The position numbers and the translations under genes were made by a program. 33,224 nucleotides of DNA from Candidatus Heimdallarchaeota archaeon (GTDB lineage: Archaea > Asgardarchaeota > Heimdallarchaeia > Heimdallarchaeales > Heimdallarchaeaceae). The notes beneath the pieces are model-generated. The model saw only the letters and a program-made list of their open reading frames with translations. It was not told where the DNA came from and ran no database searches. Shown here one piece after another: positions 15,925 through 24,426 of this stretch; positions within the stretch are counted from its first letter, which is position 1, and the number at the start of each line of letters is the position of its first letter. The stretch lies in NCBI GenBank assembly GCA_023705985.1, contig BPTO01000016.1, positions 1 through 33,224 of the forward strand, read 5' to 3'.

Positions 15925-17128
15925 AAAATATATCAGTTGGGTAAGTTACGTCATAATTAATGTTCTAGAAACTTTTATTCGGTTCTTTCCATTTCCAACA
16001 AAAGTTGGAATAAAACAAATAGGGAAACCAAATGAAGACTCACTTGTTTTTCTAACAGTTAATTATCATCTAACAGTTTTTAGAGTAAAAAGAGCCTTGA
16101 GGGGAGTTGATTGCTACTTACTTGTAGCAAATAGTAAAGGTGTAAATGTTTGGTGCGCAGCAGCTGGAGGCCTTTTTACGGATCATGATGTTATTTCAAT
16201 AATTAAAACTAGTGGAATTGAAAAGAGAGTTAAGCACAAAAAAGTGATACTTCCACAATTAGCAGCTGTTGGAGTAGAACCAAAAATTATCAGTGAAAAA
16301 ACTGGTTGGAAAGTAATCTGGGGTCCTGTTTACGCAACTGATATTCCAAAATTTCTCGAAAAGAATTTTAAAAAAGATTTATCTATGAAAACAGTAAATT
16401 TCAACATATTACAAAGAGTTGAGATGGCTGTAGCTTGGGCTTTTCCTATATCTTTGGTTATGGCAATTCCGTTTTTCATTTTTTGGTTAAAAGAAACACC
16501 CTATTTATTTGCTGAAGTATGGGTTATGGCTTTGATTATATTTATTACATTTCCGATCTATGGTGATTGGTTATCAAATTATAAGAAAGGACGAGTTTCG
16601 AAGAACATTAGTAAAAAGTTAATCTTAATCTGTATTTTCTGGATGATTGGAATACTACCATTTGTTATAACTCTCACTCTTTCAGAAAATAGGGATTGGA
16701 CTCTGTATGTTAAATGGATTGTAGTTGTTCTAATCACCGTATTAGTTCTAGTTCTTGATTTGATGGGAAGCACTCCTGTTTTCAAAAGTGATACTCATGA
16801 GGATAGGTTGTTGAGAGTAGTACTCGATAAGGAAAAATGCAAAGGAACCAATATTTGTGCAGACGTTTGTCCAAGAAACTGTTACGAACTTGATAGAGAA
16901 AGAAAAGTAATGACAATGCCACATCCTGAGCGCTGTGTTCAATGTGGAGCATGTATTGTTCAATGTCCATATGATGCGATTTACTTTGAAAACACAAAAA
17001 AAGAAATAATAACTCCTGATATAGTAAGAAAATATAAGCTTAATCTAATGGGAAAGCGTGAATATTGCTGTTTACCCTGTGCAATAAGTGATAATATAAT
17101 CAATAGTAAGCATGAAAAAGATACATAA
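15917..17128 (+). CDS. HgcAB-like fusion: corrinoid-binding membrane protein fused to a ferredoxin
   Basis: A 403-residue fusion. Residues about 40-165 resemble the HgcA corrinoid domain: a cap-helix motif NVWCAAAGG (Cys80, the position of the cobalt-ligand Cys), then ILPQLAAVGVE and GWKVIWGPVYATDIPKFL. Four or five TM helices follow (about 168-282), as in HgcA. Residues 300-360 form an HgcB-like ferredoxin. Its second cluster is canonical (CVQCGACIVQCP, 340-351). The first is CKGTNICADVCPRNC, with Thr311 where the second Cys is expected. The C-terminus has a vicinal pair, YCCLPC (384-388), recalling the C-terminal Cys pair of HgcB. True HgcA has NVWCAAGK; here GK is replaced by AG, so mercury methylation should not be assumed. 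Probable role: corrinoid-dependent methyl transfer at the membrane with electrons from the ferredoxin part. The substrate is unknown. Confidence 0.85.
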   Translation: MSRKYISWVSYVIINVLETFIRFFPFPTKVGIKQIGKPNEDSLVFLTVNYHLTVFRVKRALRGVDCYLLVANSKGVNVWCAAAGGLFTDHDVISIIKTSGIEKRVKHKKVILPQLAAVGVEPKIISEKTGWKVIWGPVYATDIPKFLEKNFKKDLSMKTVNFNILQRVEMAVAWAFPISLVMAIPFFIFWLKETPYLFAEVWVMALIIFITFPIYGDWLSNYKKGRVSKNISKKLILICIFWMIGILPFVITLTLSENRDWTLYVKWIVVVLITVLVLVLDLMGSTPVFKSDTHEDRLLRVVLDKEKCKGTNICADVCPRNCYELDRERKVMTMPHPERCVQCGACIVQCPYDAIYFENTKKEIITPDIVRKYKLNLMGKREYCCLPCAISDNIINSKHEKDT

Positions 17129-17150
17129 GTGTTTTAATATTTGTAACCTC

Positions 17151-18038
17151 ATGTCAGATTATATTATCAAAAATTATCAAGAGGAGTTTATAGAAGAACA
17201 AGTAGCTGTGGGAACAGAGGTTCTAAAAGATTGGAAATTTTTCAGTCAAACATCAGCTGAAAGATTGAAAGAAACATATTCAGCAGAGGATTTTGATCCA
17301 GAAACTAGGATTTACTGCTTCAAAGATGAAAAGATGGTAGGTTTCCTTACTGCTGCTGTAAGAGAAGTTGATGGACAAAAACTTGGTTTCTTAAGATTTC
17401 CATACGTACTTCCAGATCATGAAAAAGTTGCAGATTTGCTTTTTGAGAAAATTGAACAGGTCTTCAAGAAAAAAGGGATAAGCAAACTTCAAGGAGTAGC
17501 AGGAGAAATATGGGGAAGTACTGTTGAGCAATCTAAGAAATGGGGCTTTAAAGAAATGGGAAATAGTTTTTCTGTTTATACTTTGGATGTAAGTTCAGCA
17601 TCAGTTGAAGCTGAAATTAAAGAAGATATTGTCGAGTTTGATTATGAAAGAGATGTAGAACAGATGATTGAAATTTTCATAAAAGAGTATGGACAATCAA
17701 GAGAAGCAGCTGAGCTAAATTTTAAAACAATAAAGGAATATGAAGGACCATTTCTGACACACTATGTTGTTCGTGAGGATGATACAATTGTTGCAAGAGC
17801 TTTTGCTCATGTAGCTGACACAGATGATCCAACAACTGCGAATCAAGGAAACATGTATATTACCGACGAATCTTATCGCCAATCATTACAAGCCAAACTC
17901 ATTAATAGCTGCAAAGAAGCTAAAATTAAAACCCTACAAACATATTTCAACCCACAGACTCAACATCTTATTGAGGCATCCAAAAAATTAGGTTTCAAAT
18001 GCTCTGTAGAAACAAAACTCTTTGAAAAAGAAATATAA
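17151..18038 (+). CDS. Tandem GNAT-fold N-acetyltransferase-like protein
   Basis: About 295 residues in two GNAT-like halves (about 1-140 and 150-295). The first has the beta-hairpin and acceptor region KMVGFLTAAVREVDGQKLGFLRFPYVLPDH, followed by KWGFKEMG. The second has TIVARAFAHVADTDD, a slot where acetyl-CoA would bind (DESYRQSLQAKLINSC), and KLGFKCSVETKLFEKE. The Q/RxxGxG/A signature is not clear in either half, so catalysis is uncertain. The ORF track starts at an ATG at 17112 inside the fusion gene; MSDYIIKNY from 17151 looks like the natural N-terminus and leaves a 22-nt gap. Same strand and tight spacing suggest it belongs to the CpaM-HgcAB operon. The substrate is unknown. Confidence 0.7.
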   Translation: MSDYIIKNYQEEFIEEQVAVGTEVLKDWKFFSQTSAERLKETYSAEDFDPETRIYCFKDEKMVGFLTAAVREVDGQKLGFLRFPYVLPDHEKVADLLFEKIEQVFKKKGISKLQGVAGEIWGSTVEQSKKWGFKEMGNSFSVYTLDVSSASVEAEIKEDIVEFDYERDVEQMIEIFIKEYGQSREAAELNFKTIKEYEGPFLTHYVVREDDTIVARAFAHVADTDDPTTANQGNMYITDESYRQSLQAKLINSCKEAKIKTLQTYFNPQTQHLIEASKKLGFKCSVETKLFEKEI

Positions 18039-18054
18039 GTAATTCTTTTTCATT

Positions 18055-19890
18055 TTACTCCTTTTTTGCATATGTGAGAATAAATTCTTTTAGTACTTTA
18101 CTACTGGAACTCTCCTCTAGAATTGTTTTACCCACAGTTTTCAGACTATTTTTCTGTAATTGGAAAGTGTTAAAAGAGAAAGGAATAAGATCATTGTAAT
18201 TATATGAAGGAACGGTAATTGAAGAGTTATAGATGCTGTTTGTGTAAACAGTGTTGTTAGCAACATAAAATGTTTCGTTGTTCCATAAAGAATCCCCAGT
18301 ATTAGGATTTGCTTCAAATCTAGGGAAGTTAGAACTGGAGATATCAATGCCTATCTTGTGATCCTCATTAAACAAGTAGGCTGTGCTTTCTAGAGGGATT
18401 GAGAGAGTATAAACTGAACCAGGAGTAAGAATATCCCATTCTGATAGACTATTTCGGTTTCTAACCCTTAAGATTGTATCTGTAATGAGCATTGATGTTC
18501 CATCTGGGTAAACATCTGTTAGTTTTACAGTAAAATCTGTATCAGTGCAATTTGAGCTAATGAAAAGTTGCACTTCTATTTTTCCTAGAACTATTAAAGG
18601 ATTTTTAAGAACAGGAGAAGTAAAGACTAAGACATCGTCTCTAAGTTCAACTTCTTGTTGATCGTAAGCTCCTCGATCAAGGTTTAGATTACCCCCACCG
18701 TTAGTTGGTACAGGATTAGAAGGATCATATAAATATGATATAAAACCTTCTGATTCACTAGGAGGAGTAGAGAGTAAACTTTGGTTGGGGTAGAAATAGT
18801 AATTAATATTTTCAGTTTCTAATGGCCAATTATTTGCTTGAAACCAATTATTACCAAGAGAACTCGGGTTATAGTCAATAGAGCTCATCAAATAGAAGGA
18901 AACAGTAGGTAACATATCCCAAAGGGTTGAGTTACCGTTCAACCATTTATTAAATAAAGCATCTGTAAGACTGAATATCGTGCTGAAATCTTGATTAGGA
19001 TAGTCTAGTAATCCAGTTCTTTCACCAAACATCCCACTATGAACCCACGGTCCCATTACTAGTTTAGAATTACCAGCTGCTCCTACACCTCCTTGATACT
19101 GATACCCTTGAAATGCTTCTATTGGGCCATCAACGAAAATATCATACCACCCACCAACATGAAGAGCTGGAGAATGTATGTCCGAGAAAATGTCCACAAT
19201 ATTTCCATCATTCCAGATTCCATTAGGCTTCTCACTCTGCTTAATTATTTCAAGACTGTCTTCTGAAAAGCCTTGCTGATCTAGCCATGGTAAAATAAGC
19301 TCTCTCCTTAATTGTCCTCCTGTAAAAACTGCATCGTAACTATTAGGAGTGGCAACTATGGGAAGTTGGCATTTCAGAATTTCTGGTGCGTCAGGAGCTA
19401 ATAAATATTGAGCTATACCTAAAGCTGAAGGTCCCCATGTACCCACACGACCGTTACACCATTCTCGTTCAGCGATCCAAAGTAAAATGTCATGACCATC
19501 AGCTTTTTCTGTTAGAAAAGGTAAATCTACATACCCTTCTGATTCTCCAAAACCTCTCATGTCTTGAATTATAATAATATGACCTTTGAAAGTAAAGCTA
19601 GCAAGAAATGAAAATATATTTTTATCATATGGAGTTCGGATAAGTATAGCAGAAGCAGGTTCAGAAAGATCCAATGGAACAAGAACATCTGTTGCTAGCT
19701 TAATTCCATCTCTCATTGGGACCATAAATGGAACCTTAGAGTAGTAGGTGAATGATGTACTATTTGAGGGGAAGTCACCATTAAAAAAGGTATAATCTTC
19801 ATGTTTATCTGGGATAAAGACGACTATAAGAGTAATAGTTGCACCGATAACTATCAAGCCTATGAATGTTAAAGCTAAGAACTTTTTCAC
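18055..19890 (-). CDS. CocE/NonD-family (X-Pro dipeptidyl-peptidase S15-like) hydrolase, membrane-anchored
   Basis: An alpha/beta-hydrolase of 611 residues with an N-terminal signal-anchor (FLALTFIGLIVIGATITLIVVF), so it probably acts outside the cell. The S15/CocE core contains RTPYDK, QDMRGFGESEG and the nucleophile elbow GTWGPSALG (Ser155). A GGWYDIFVDG region carries the acid, and GPWVHSG carries the expected His. The C-terminal part (about residues 390-580: PLIVLGKIEVQLFISSN, YNYNDLIPFSF) is the jelly-roll domain of this family. Members hydrolyse peptides or esters such as beta-lactam side chains; the natural substrate is unknown. The start is GTG with a TATA box 26 nt upstream. Convergent with the GNAT gene, 16 nt apart. 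Confidence 0.88.
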   Translation of the reverse strand: MKKFLALTFIGLIVIGATITLIVVFIPDKHEDYTFFNGDFPSNSTSFTYYSKVPFMVPMRDGIKLATDVLVPLDLSEPASAILIRTPYDKNIFSFLASFTFKGHIIIIQDMRGFGESEGYVDLPFLTEKADGHDILLWIAEREWCNGRVGTWGPSALGIAQYLLAPDAPEILKCQLPIVATPNSYDAVFTGGQLRRELILPWLDQQGFSEDSLEIIKQSEKPNGIWNDGNIVDIFSDIHSPALHVGGWYDIFVDGPIEAFQGYQYQGGVGAAGNSKLVMGPWVHSGMFGERTGLLDYPNQDFSTIFSLTDALFNKWLNGNSTLWDMLPTVSFYLMSSIDYNPSSLGNNWFQANNWPLETENINYYFYPNQSLLSTPPSESEGFISYLYDPSNPVPTNGGGNLNLDRGAYDQQEVELRDDVLVFTSPVLKNPLIVLGKIEVQLFISSNCTDTDFTVKLTDVYPDGTSMLITDTILRVRNRNSLSEWDILTPGSVYTLSIPLESTAYLFNEDHKIGIDISSSNFPRFEANPNTGDSLWNNETFYVANNTVYTNSIYNSSITVPSYNYNDLIPFSFNTFQLQKNSLKTVGKTILEESSSSKVLKEFILTYAKKE

Positions 19891-19910
19891 ATATAAATTG
19901 AAAAATGATG

Positions 19911-19920
19911 GTTTATATAA
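19911..19920 (-). promoter_or_regulatory. TATA box for the CocE-type hydrolase gene
   Basis: The minus strand reads TTATATAAAC, centred about 26 nt before the GTG at 19890, again consistent with leaderless transcription. Confidence 0.6.
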
Positions 19921-20070
19921 CTTCTCAAAAGTCTAAATTATTCTGTTTCTTCATCATCGGAATAAGAATTGATTTTTTCAAACCAAGTATGGTTTTTAAC
20001 AGAAAACTATCAAAATAATTGAAAAGGTATATTTATCAATCTAAACTGAAATTGCAAACATTCGAAAGTC

Positions 20071-20079
20071 TTTTTATAT
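20071..20079 (+). promoter_or_regulatory. TATA box for the candidate toxin-antitoxin pair
   Basis: TTTTTATAT is centred about 31 nt before the ATG at 20107 but only about 14 nt before the track's TTG at 20089. This favours the ATG as the start. Confidence 0.5.
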
Positions 20080-20106
20080 CAAAATGCTTTGAAATTACAG
20101 AGAAGA

Positions 20107-20340
20107 ATGACGACTGTTAAGCTTGAAAAATCAGAAGTTGAAGAACTGATCAATTATAAATTAAGAAATCTCCATAAAGAAATTCAGAATATCCTAGACA
20201 GATGGAATGAAACTTCTATAGATAAATTTGTAGAAAAAGCTCGTAATGGCACTTATGGTGAAGCTGAGAATGATGCAATTGATATTCGACAACTAGTTTT
20301 AGAACAGAAAAAGCTACAAGAATTGCAAGAAAAATTGTAG
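20107..20340 (+). CDS. Small helical protein, candidate antitoxin of a TumE-type pair
   Basis: About 77 residues from the ATG at 20107 (MTTVKLEKSEVEELINYKL...), highly charged and predicted almost entirely helical, with a coiled-coil-like Leu/Lys/Glu/Gln end (KKLQELQEKL). The ORF track uses a TTG six codons earlier, but that start would lie at or before the predicted transcription start. I see no clear HTH, so it is not a typical TumA antitoxin. The antitoxin suggestion rests on its position 9 nt before a DUF6516/TumE-like gene. Confidence 0.55.
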   Translation: MTTVKLEKSEVEELINYKLRNLHKEIQNILDRWNETSIDKFVEKARNGTYGEAENDAIDIRQLVLEQKKLQELQEKL

Positions 20341-20349
20341 TTGATTAAA

Positions 20350-20715
20350 ATGAATGCAAATGCAAAAATATTCATTGCTCTGAAGTTTATACAAGATACA
20401 TTTACGAGAAAAATCACTAGTTATAAAAAAGATGAAGATAGACCAGTAATAAGCATCTATTTCAATATTGGGATTAATCTACATATAAGATATAATGATC
20501 ATGAGGAGTATTCTTATCAAATTATGTTTTCTCAAGATAAGTATGATAGAATCCGTTATGACAATTTTGATGATCATTGGTCTATATCAACTAAACCGCA
20601 TCACGTTCATAAACGAGGAAAAAAAGAAGCTACAGAAAGTAAGATGACAGGACAACCAGAATGTGACATGCCATTACTAATCGAAGTTTTGAGGATATAT
20701 CTATTGCATGAATAA
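20350..20715 (+). CDS. TumE/DUF6516-like protein, candidate toxin
   Basis: A 121-residue protein whose central block matches the TumE (DUF6516) pattern as I know it: YSYQIMFSQD, then a KYDRIRYDNFDDHW segment with the Arg-Tyr-Asp-Asn core, and a His-rich PHHVHKRG in place of the family's PHHKH. A final helix (PLLIEVLRIYLLHE) closes the protein. TumE toxins sit beside a small antitoxin gene, as here. The ORF track begins at a TTG directly after the upstream stop; the ATG at 20350 is preferred and leaves a 9-nt gap. Toxicity is inferred, and the family match is from pattern memory. Downstream lies a convergent ABC permease. Confidence 0.6.
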   Translation: MNANAKIFIALKFIQDTFTRKITSYKKDEDRPVISIYFNIGINLHIRYNDHEEYSYQIMFSQDKYDRIRYDNFDDHWSISTKPHHVHKRGKKEATESKMTGQPECDMPLLIEVLRIYLLHE

Positions 20716-20868
20716 AATTAATCTGGATAAAGAATCTGTATTAGATTACATTCTTTTTAGAAGTCATATTATCTCATTTCCCCACGTAGAACCCTCTTAT
20801 TTAAGTGTCAACAATGTGGGTTTAGTTAAAAATTTCATCACTCAAAGAAAAACAATTTGAAAAGAGAA

Positions 20869-21675
20869 CTAATATGTTAACTCTCTTTTTTGAAAAATCC
20901 ATAGTGATGCAACAAGTGCAACAATCCCCACACCTAGAAGCACAAAGAAATCAACGACTGGAAATGCTCCTGATTCTAGAATATTACCTGCAGCCATATA
21001 ATTGAAAATTGAAAAATATTTCAGTACTTTAAGGGATTCAACCATACCACCGATTCTAACAATTATATACATAGCTAATATCACAAATGCTGATACTCCT
21101 AAAGCTTTACGTGACTCTAAAAACAATGCACCACAAAGCAAAGAAACTGCCCCAAGAGCGAAGAAAAGCATCCAGATACCAATCAGAGAATAAGTGAGAA
21201 TGATATAATCCATTTGCTCTCCCATTGCATTTGTACTTAAATAGGAAATGAACAAGATTATAATTGGATACAACAAGTTGTATGTCAAATAAACTAGAAA
21301 CTTTTCCAATAGAAACCTCCATCGAGGGATAGGCAGGCTAAGCATCATATCAAGTGTTTTTTTGTCAACCTCCGTAGTAATCATTCTTGATGGAAAGAAG
21401 ATAACAAGAAACACCATAATCATTTCTAGCCAGATGAAGCAATACATGTAGAACATTCCATTCCAAGTGGATAAGTCACCCATTCCTAAATGTCCGAGAA
21501 AAGCTGTGTAAGCAGGGCTATTCAGAATCTCTTCAAACATTTCTGAAGCTTTATGTAATTCGGGCCAGATAGCAGCAATCATTGGGACCATCATAACAAT
21601 AAGAAGAGGAGGAAATATCCCGCTTTTCCAATTCTTTAATAGATTTTTCAGATATACTTGTACCATTTCCTTCAA
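20869..21675 (-). CDS. ABC-2 type transporter permease
   Basis: An integral membrane protein of 268 residues with six predicted TM helices, the ABC-2 permease layout. MITTEVDKKTLDMMLSLPIPRWRFLLEKFLVYL after the second TM segment is the usual cytoplasmic coupling segment seen in Nat/YhaP-like permeases. It begins directly after the ATP-binding gene's stop. The track's start is a TTG; an ATG three codons in (MVQVYLKNLLKNW) is equally possible. With its partner it forms a putative exporter of unknown substrate (ions, drugs or peptides). Confidence 0.85.
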   Translation of the reverse strand: MKEMVQVYLKNLLKNWKSGIFPPLLIVMMVPMIAAIWPELHKASEMFEEILNSPAYTAFLGHLGMGDLSTWNGMFYMYCFIWLEMIMVFLVIFFPSRMITTEVDKKTLDMMLSLPIPRWRFLLEKFLVYLTYNLLYPIIILFISYLSTNAMGEQMDYIILTYSLIGIWMLFFALGAVSLLCGALFLESRKALGVSAFVILAMYIIVRIGGMVESLKVLKYFSIFNYMAAGNILESGAFPVVDFFVLLGVGIVALVASLWIFQKRELTY

Positions 21676-22605
21676 CTACTCATAATAATGCAAGAAAATC
21701 TCCTCGAGAGATGCATCTTCAATCGTTATCCTTTCAACATCATAACCAGTGAGCCATGAAAGGAGTTCATCGATATTTTCTTTAATTTTCAATCTATATG
21801 CATTATTATTTGATTTTTCAAATGATACAATTGATTGAACAGATTTGAAATCCTTCTCATTAGGGCTATTATTAGATGAAAAAACAATCTTAATATTTTG
21901 AAGAAATTTATTTTTTAAATCTTCAATCTTCTCTACGAGGATTATTTTGCCATCCTTTATAATAGCTACTCTATCACATACAGCTTGAACTTCGGAAAGA
22001 TTATGCGAACTGAGAAATATAGTTATCCCTTCAGATTTGAGTTGCTTTATTATTCTATGAAATCTTGAGGTAATTAAAGGGTCTAAACCTGACGTAGGTT
22101 CGTCTAGAAGGAGGAACGCAGGTTTTGATGCTAGAGCTAATATGATTCCCACTTGTTTTTTATTTCCGGATGAGAGAGTTCTGACTTTTTGGGTCAAATC
22201 AACAGTAAAAGTATCTTTGAGTTCTTTTAGAAATTCTTCCTTATGAGGTCTAAATTTGTTGAAATATTTGATTAATTCAGCTCCAGTGAAATTATCATAT
22301 AAAGCTAATTCTCCAGGTATGTATCCTATCTTTTTTCTAATCTCGATATAATCTTTTTTGTGATCAAAACCAAGAACAGTTATTTCACCTGTTTGAATGT
22401 GAAGATAGTTTAGAATTGCCCTCATAGTTGTTGTTTTACCTGCGCCATTAGGTCCCAGAAAACCAAATATTTCACCTTTATAGACAGTAAAACTAACTTC
22501 TTGGGCTCCAATGACTTCCCTTCCAAATTTCTTGAACCTAAAATCAATTTCACGTCCGTAGATTTTAGTTAAGTTATCAACTCTAAGTATGACGTCACTG
22601 GACAT
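21676..22605 (-). CDS. ABC transporter ATP-binding protein
   Basis: The nucleotide-binding subunit of the exporter (309 residues). Walker A is GPNGAGKTTT (51-60), the signature is LSSGNKKQ (144-151), Walker B is FLLLDEP (164-170) with the D-loop SGLD, and the H-loop is SSHNLSE. The C-terminal 90 residues form the small extra domain common in ABC-2 (DrrA/CcmA-like) ATPases. N-terminal insertion FRFKKFGREVIGAQEVSFTV suits this subfamily. The TATA-like CTTTATAAATG on the minus strand is centred about 33 nt before the ATG. The next gene, the permease, follows with no gap, so the two form an operon. Confidence 0.93.
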   Translation of the reverse strand: MSSDVILRVDNLTKIYGREIDFRFKKFGREVIGAQEVSFTVYKGEIFGFLGPNGAGKTTTMRAILNYLHIQTGEITVLGFDHKKDYIEIRKKIGYIPGELALYDNFTGAELIKYFNKFRPHKEEFLKELKDTFTVDLTQKVRTLSSGNKKQVGIILALASKPAFLLLDEPTSGLDPLITSRFHRIIKQLKSEGITIFLSSHNLSEVQAVCDRVAIIKDGKIILVEKIEDLKNKFLQNIKIVFSSNNSPNEKDFKSVQSIVSFEKSNNNAYRLKIKENIDELLSWLTGYDVERITIEDASLEEIFLHYYE

Positions 22606-22727
22606 TTCTTTCGACTGTCGAATAAAAGGTTCATTTATAAAGTTATCACTTTTTTAAGCAAATTCTTTCAGTTAGCAACAGTTTCAGTAGATTAAACATC
22701 TTATTTTTCTTTTTTTATATCTTTTTT

Positions 22728-23765
22728 TCATCCAGCTTTAAGCAATAACGCCCAAATCCAATCAACAAGTGTGTGCAGTAACATTGCAGAAAACAATCCT
22801 CCAAATATCCAACAAACACCATAGATAACTCCTGCAATTGCTGCTAGAAGAATGTACACCCAGACAAATTCAGAGGAAGTGTTATTCCAATGTGTTACTG
22901 CAAAAGCAATGGATGCTAATACAACAGCTACCCATCTCCAATAAGGATATATTTTACTTTCTTTTTTCACGATCTTTTCAGTCAATTGATGTTGAATAAT
23001 GCCTCTAGCAATTGTTTCCTCAGGTAAAGCTATCGTAAGCCATATTCCTATAAAACTTACAACAAACATCCCAAAACCTGGCCATTCAGGAGACCAAACT
23101 AAGAAATCAGTTGTTAAACCTATAGGGATAACTATTACGCAAAGAATTATCAATCCAATGAATGGAATGAAGAGTTTCTTTAGAGTGGGAGTGATTTTCC
23201 AGTTGAATTTTTCAGTAAATTCTTCTAACTGAATGGAAAAGAGAAGAAGTATCAAAGCAGACATCCATAAAGCATTAAATTCATACTTCATCTCATCGAA
23301 ACCATTAATCACTTCGTAAGTGTATCTATTATCAAATCCTATAGCAAAAATTACTACAGCTGAGATGTGGAAGATGAAGTCTATCCTTTTTATGTAATGA
23401 TGCCTGATTATTACAGGAAGAACCATCAGAGATGTGGGAAGGATATACCAGAGAAGATAGGAATAAAGAGATGAAACAACATCTTGTGAAAATATCAACG
23501 AAAGGAGGGGAAGAAATACTACTAGGGATACTAATCCCCAATAGTAACATTTTTTTGAATTCAGTAACTCGATAATCTTAATATTCGTTAATGGCACAAG
23601 AAGGTAAAAAATAACACATGCTAGAATAAATATAAGTATTGCAAAAACAACTGATTGAACGGGTGTTCCTTGTGGTTCTACCAGCACAACTGTTAAAGTA
23701 AGTATCAAAGATATTAGTACAATAAAAAATGAACAAAAAATGAACTTCTTATTTTCTGGTTCCAT
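22728..23765 (-). CDS. CPBP family intramembrane metalloprotease
   Basis: A polytopic membrane protein of 345 residues with about eight to nine TM helices. The C-terminal half has the CPBP (CAAX-protease/Abi) signatures: EETIARG (EExxxR), FAVTHWNN (FxxxH) and a third motif with His in LLHTLVDWIW. These residues are thought to form the metal site. The N-terminal half is extra hydrophobic sequence of no known function. Members process prenylated proteins or act in peptide maturation and immunity. Here the gene lies upstream of the ABC exporter on the same strand, with about 120 nt between them, so a shared peptide-export role is possible but not shown. Confidence 0.87.
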   Translation of the reverse strand: MEPENKKFIFCSFFIVLISLILTLTVVLVEPQGTPVQSVVFAILIFILACVIFYLLVPLTNIKIIELLNSKKCYYWGLVSLVVFLPLLSLIFSQDVVSSLYSYLLWYILPTSLMVLPVIIRHHYIKRIDFIFHISAVVIFAIGFDNRYTYEVINGFDEMKYEFNALWMSALILLLFSIQLEEFTEKFNWKITPTLKKLFIPFIGLIILCVIVIPIGLTTDFLVWSPEWPGFGMFVVSFIGIWLTIALPEETIARGIIQHQLTEKIVKKESKIYPYWRWVAVVLASIAFAVTHWNNTSSEFVWVYILLAAIAGVIYGVCWIFGGLFSAMLLHTLVDWIWALLLKAG

Positions 23766-23975
23766 ATAATCACATTATTGCTAGACCTTTGCTATTATTA
23801 TTGATAAAAAGTGTAGTTTATTAACTTTTCAACGATTTAAATCAAGTAATTACTAAAATTATGTACTTCTAAGTAACGATCTCCTTTTTTTTGGTTATTG
23901 CTATCTTGAACTTAAAAAAAGAAATAGAGGTGTCAAATAGTAAATGCTTTTATTTCAAGAATTCTAGTTTTAATC

Positions 23976-24395
23976 ATGGCTCGAAAGGTTATGATATTGA
24001 TTTTAGGATGTTTTGTTGCAGCTACAGGTTTGTTTTTTGTACTTTCAGCAACTGCTTTTCCAACACTAGCAGAAATTAGCATTTTTCTATCACCCAAATA
24101 CTCTGTAGCAGATTTAGGTGAAACAGGAATGATTTTTGTTCGTAGTCTATCAGCTGTTTTAGGAGGGCTAATGATTTGTTGGGGGATAACTATAATGTAT
24201 TTTGCTTATCATTTCACTAGAAAAGCAAGGTTATTTCTGCCAATAGCTATTGTAGCATGGTTTACAACGGATAGTATTGGATCTTTACTAAATGACCTCC
24301 ATTACAATGTTATTTTAAATGCTGTTTTTCTTTTCTTTGGTTTGATGGTTCTCTTCTTATCAAGAACAGAAGAACAGTTAGAAGAAAAGGTCTGA
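23976..24395 (+). CDS. Small four-TM membrane protein
   Basis: A 139-residue protein with four hydrophobic helices (about 5-27, 48-77, 86-103, 110-132) and a short acidic C-terminus (RTEEQLEEKV). The arrangement resembles DUF4345-type membrane proteins, but I would not assign it firmly. The start MARKVMIL follows a purine-poor leader with no obvious Shine-Dalgarno. A hairpin plus T-tract follows the stop directly. It is divergent from the CPBP gene. Confidence 0.6.
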   Translation: MARKVMILILGCFVAATGLFFVLSATAFPTLAEISIFLSPKYSVADLGETGMIFVRSLSAVLGGLMICWGITIMYFAYHFTRKARLFLPIAIVAWFTTDSIGSLLNDLHYNVILNAVFLFFGLMVLFLSRTEEQLEEKV

Positions 24396-24396
24396 T

Positions 24397-24426
24397 ACCA
24401 TATTTACTCTTTCTGATATGGTTTTT
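24397..24426 (+). terminator. Hairpin plus T-tract terminator
   Basis: ACCATAT (24397-24403) and ATATGGT (24416-24422) can form a 7-bp stem with a 12-nt loop, followed at once by TTTTT. It starts two bases after the four-TM gene's stop. Confidence 0.55.

Noticed and set aside
15917-17128. Calling the fusion a mercury methyltransferase (HgcA/HgcB)
   Set aside because: The cap-helix motif lacks the GK after NVWCA and the protein is a fusion, so only an HgcAB-like call is justified.
17112-17150. ATG at 17112 as the GNAT start
   Set aside because: It adds a Cys-rich 13-residue stretch inside the fusion gene; MSDYI at 17151 looks like the natural N-terminus.
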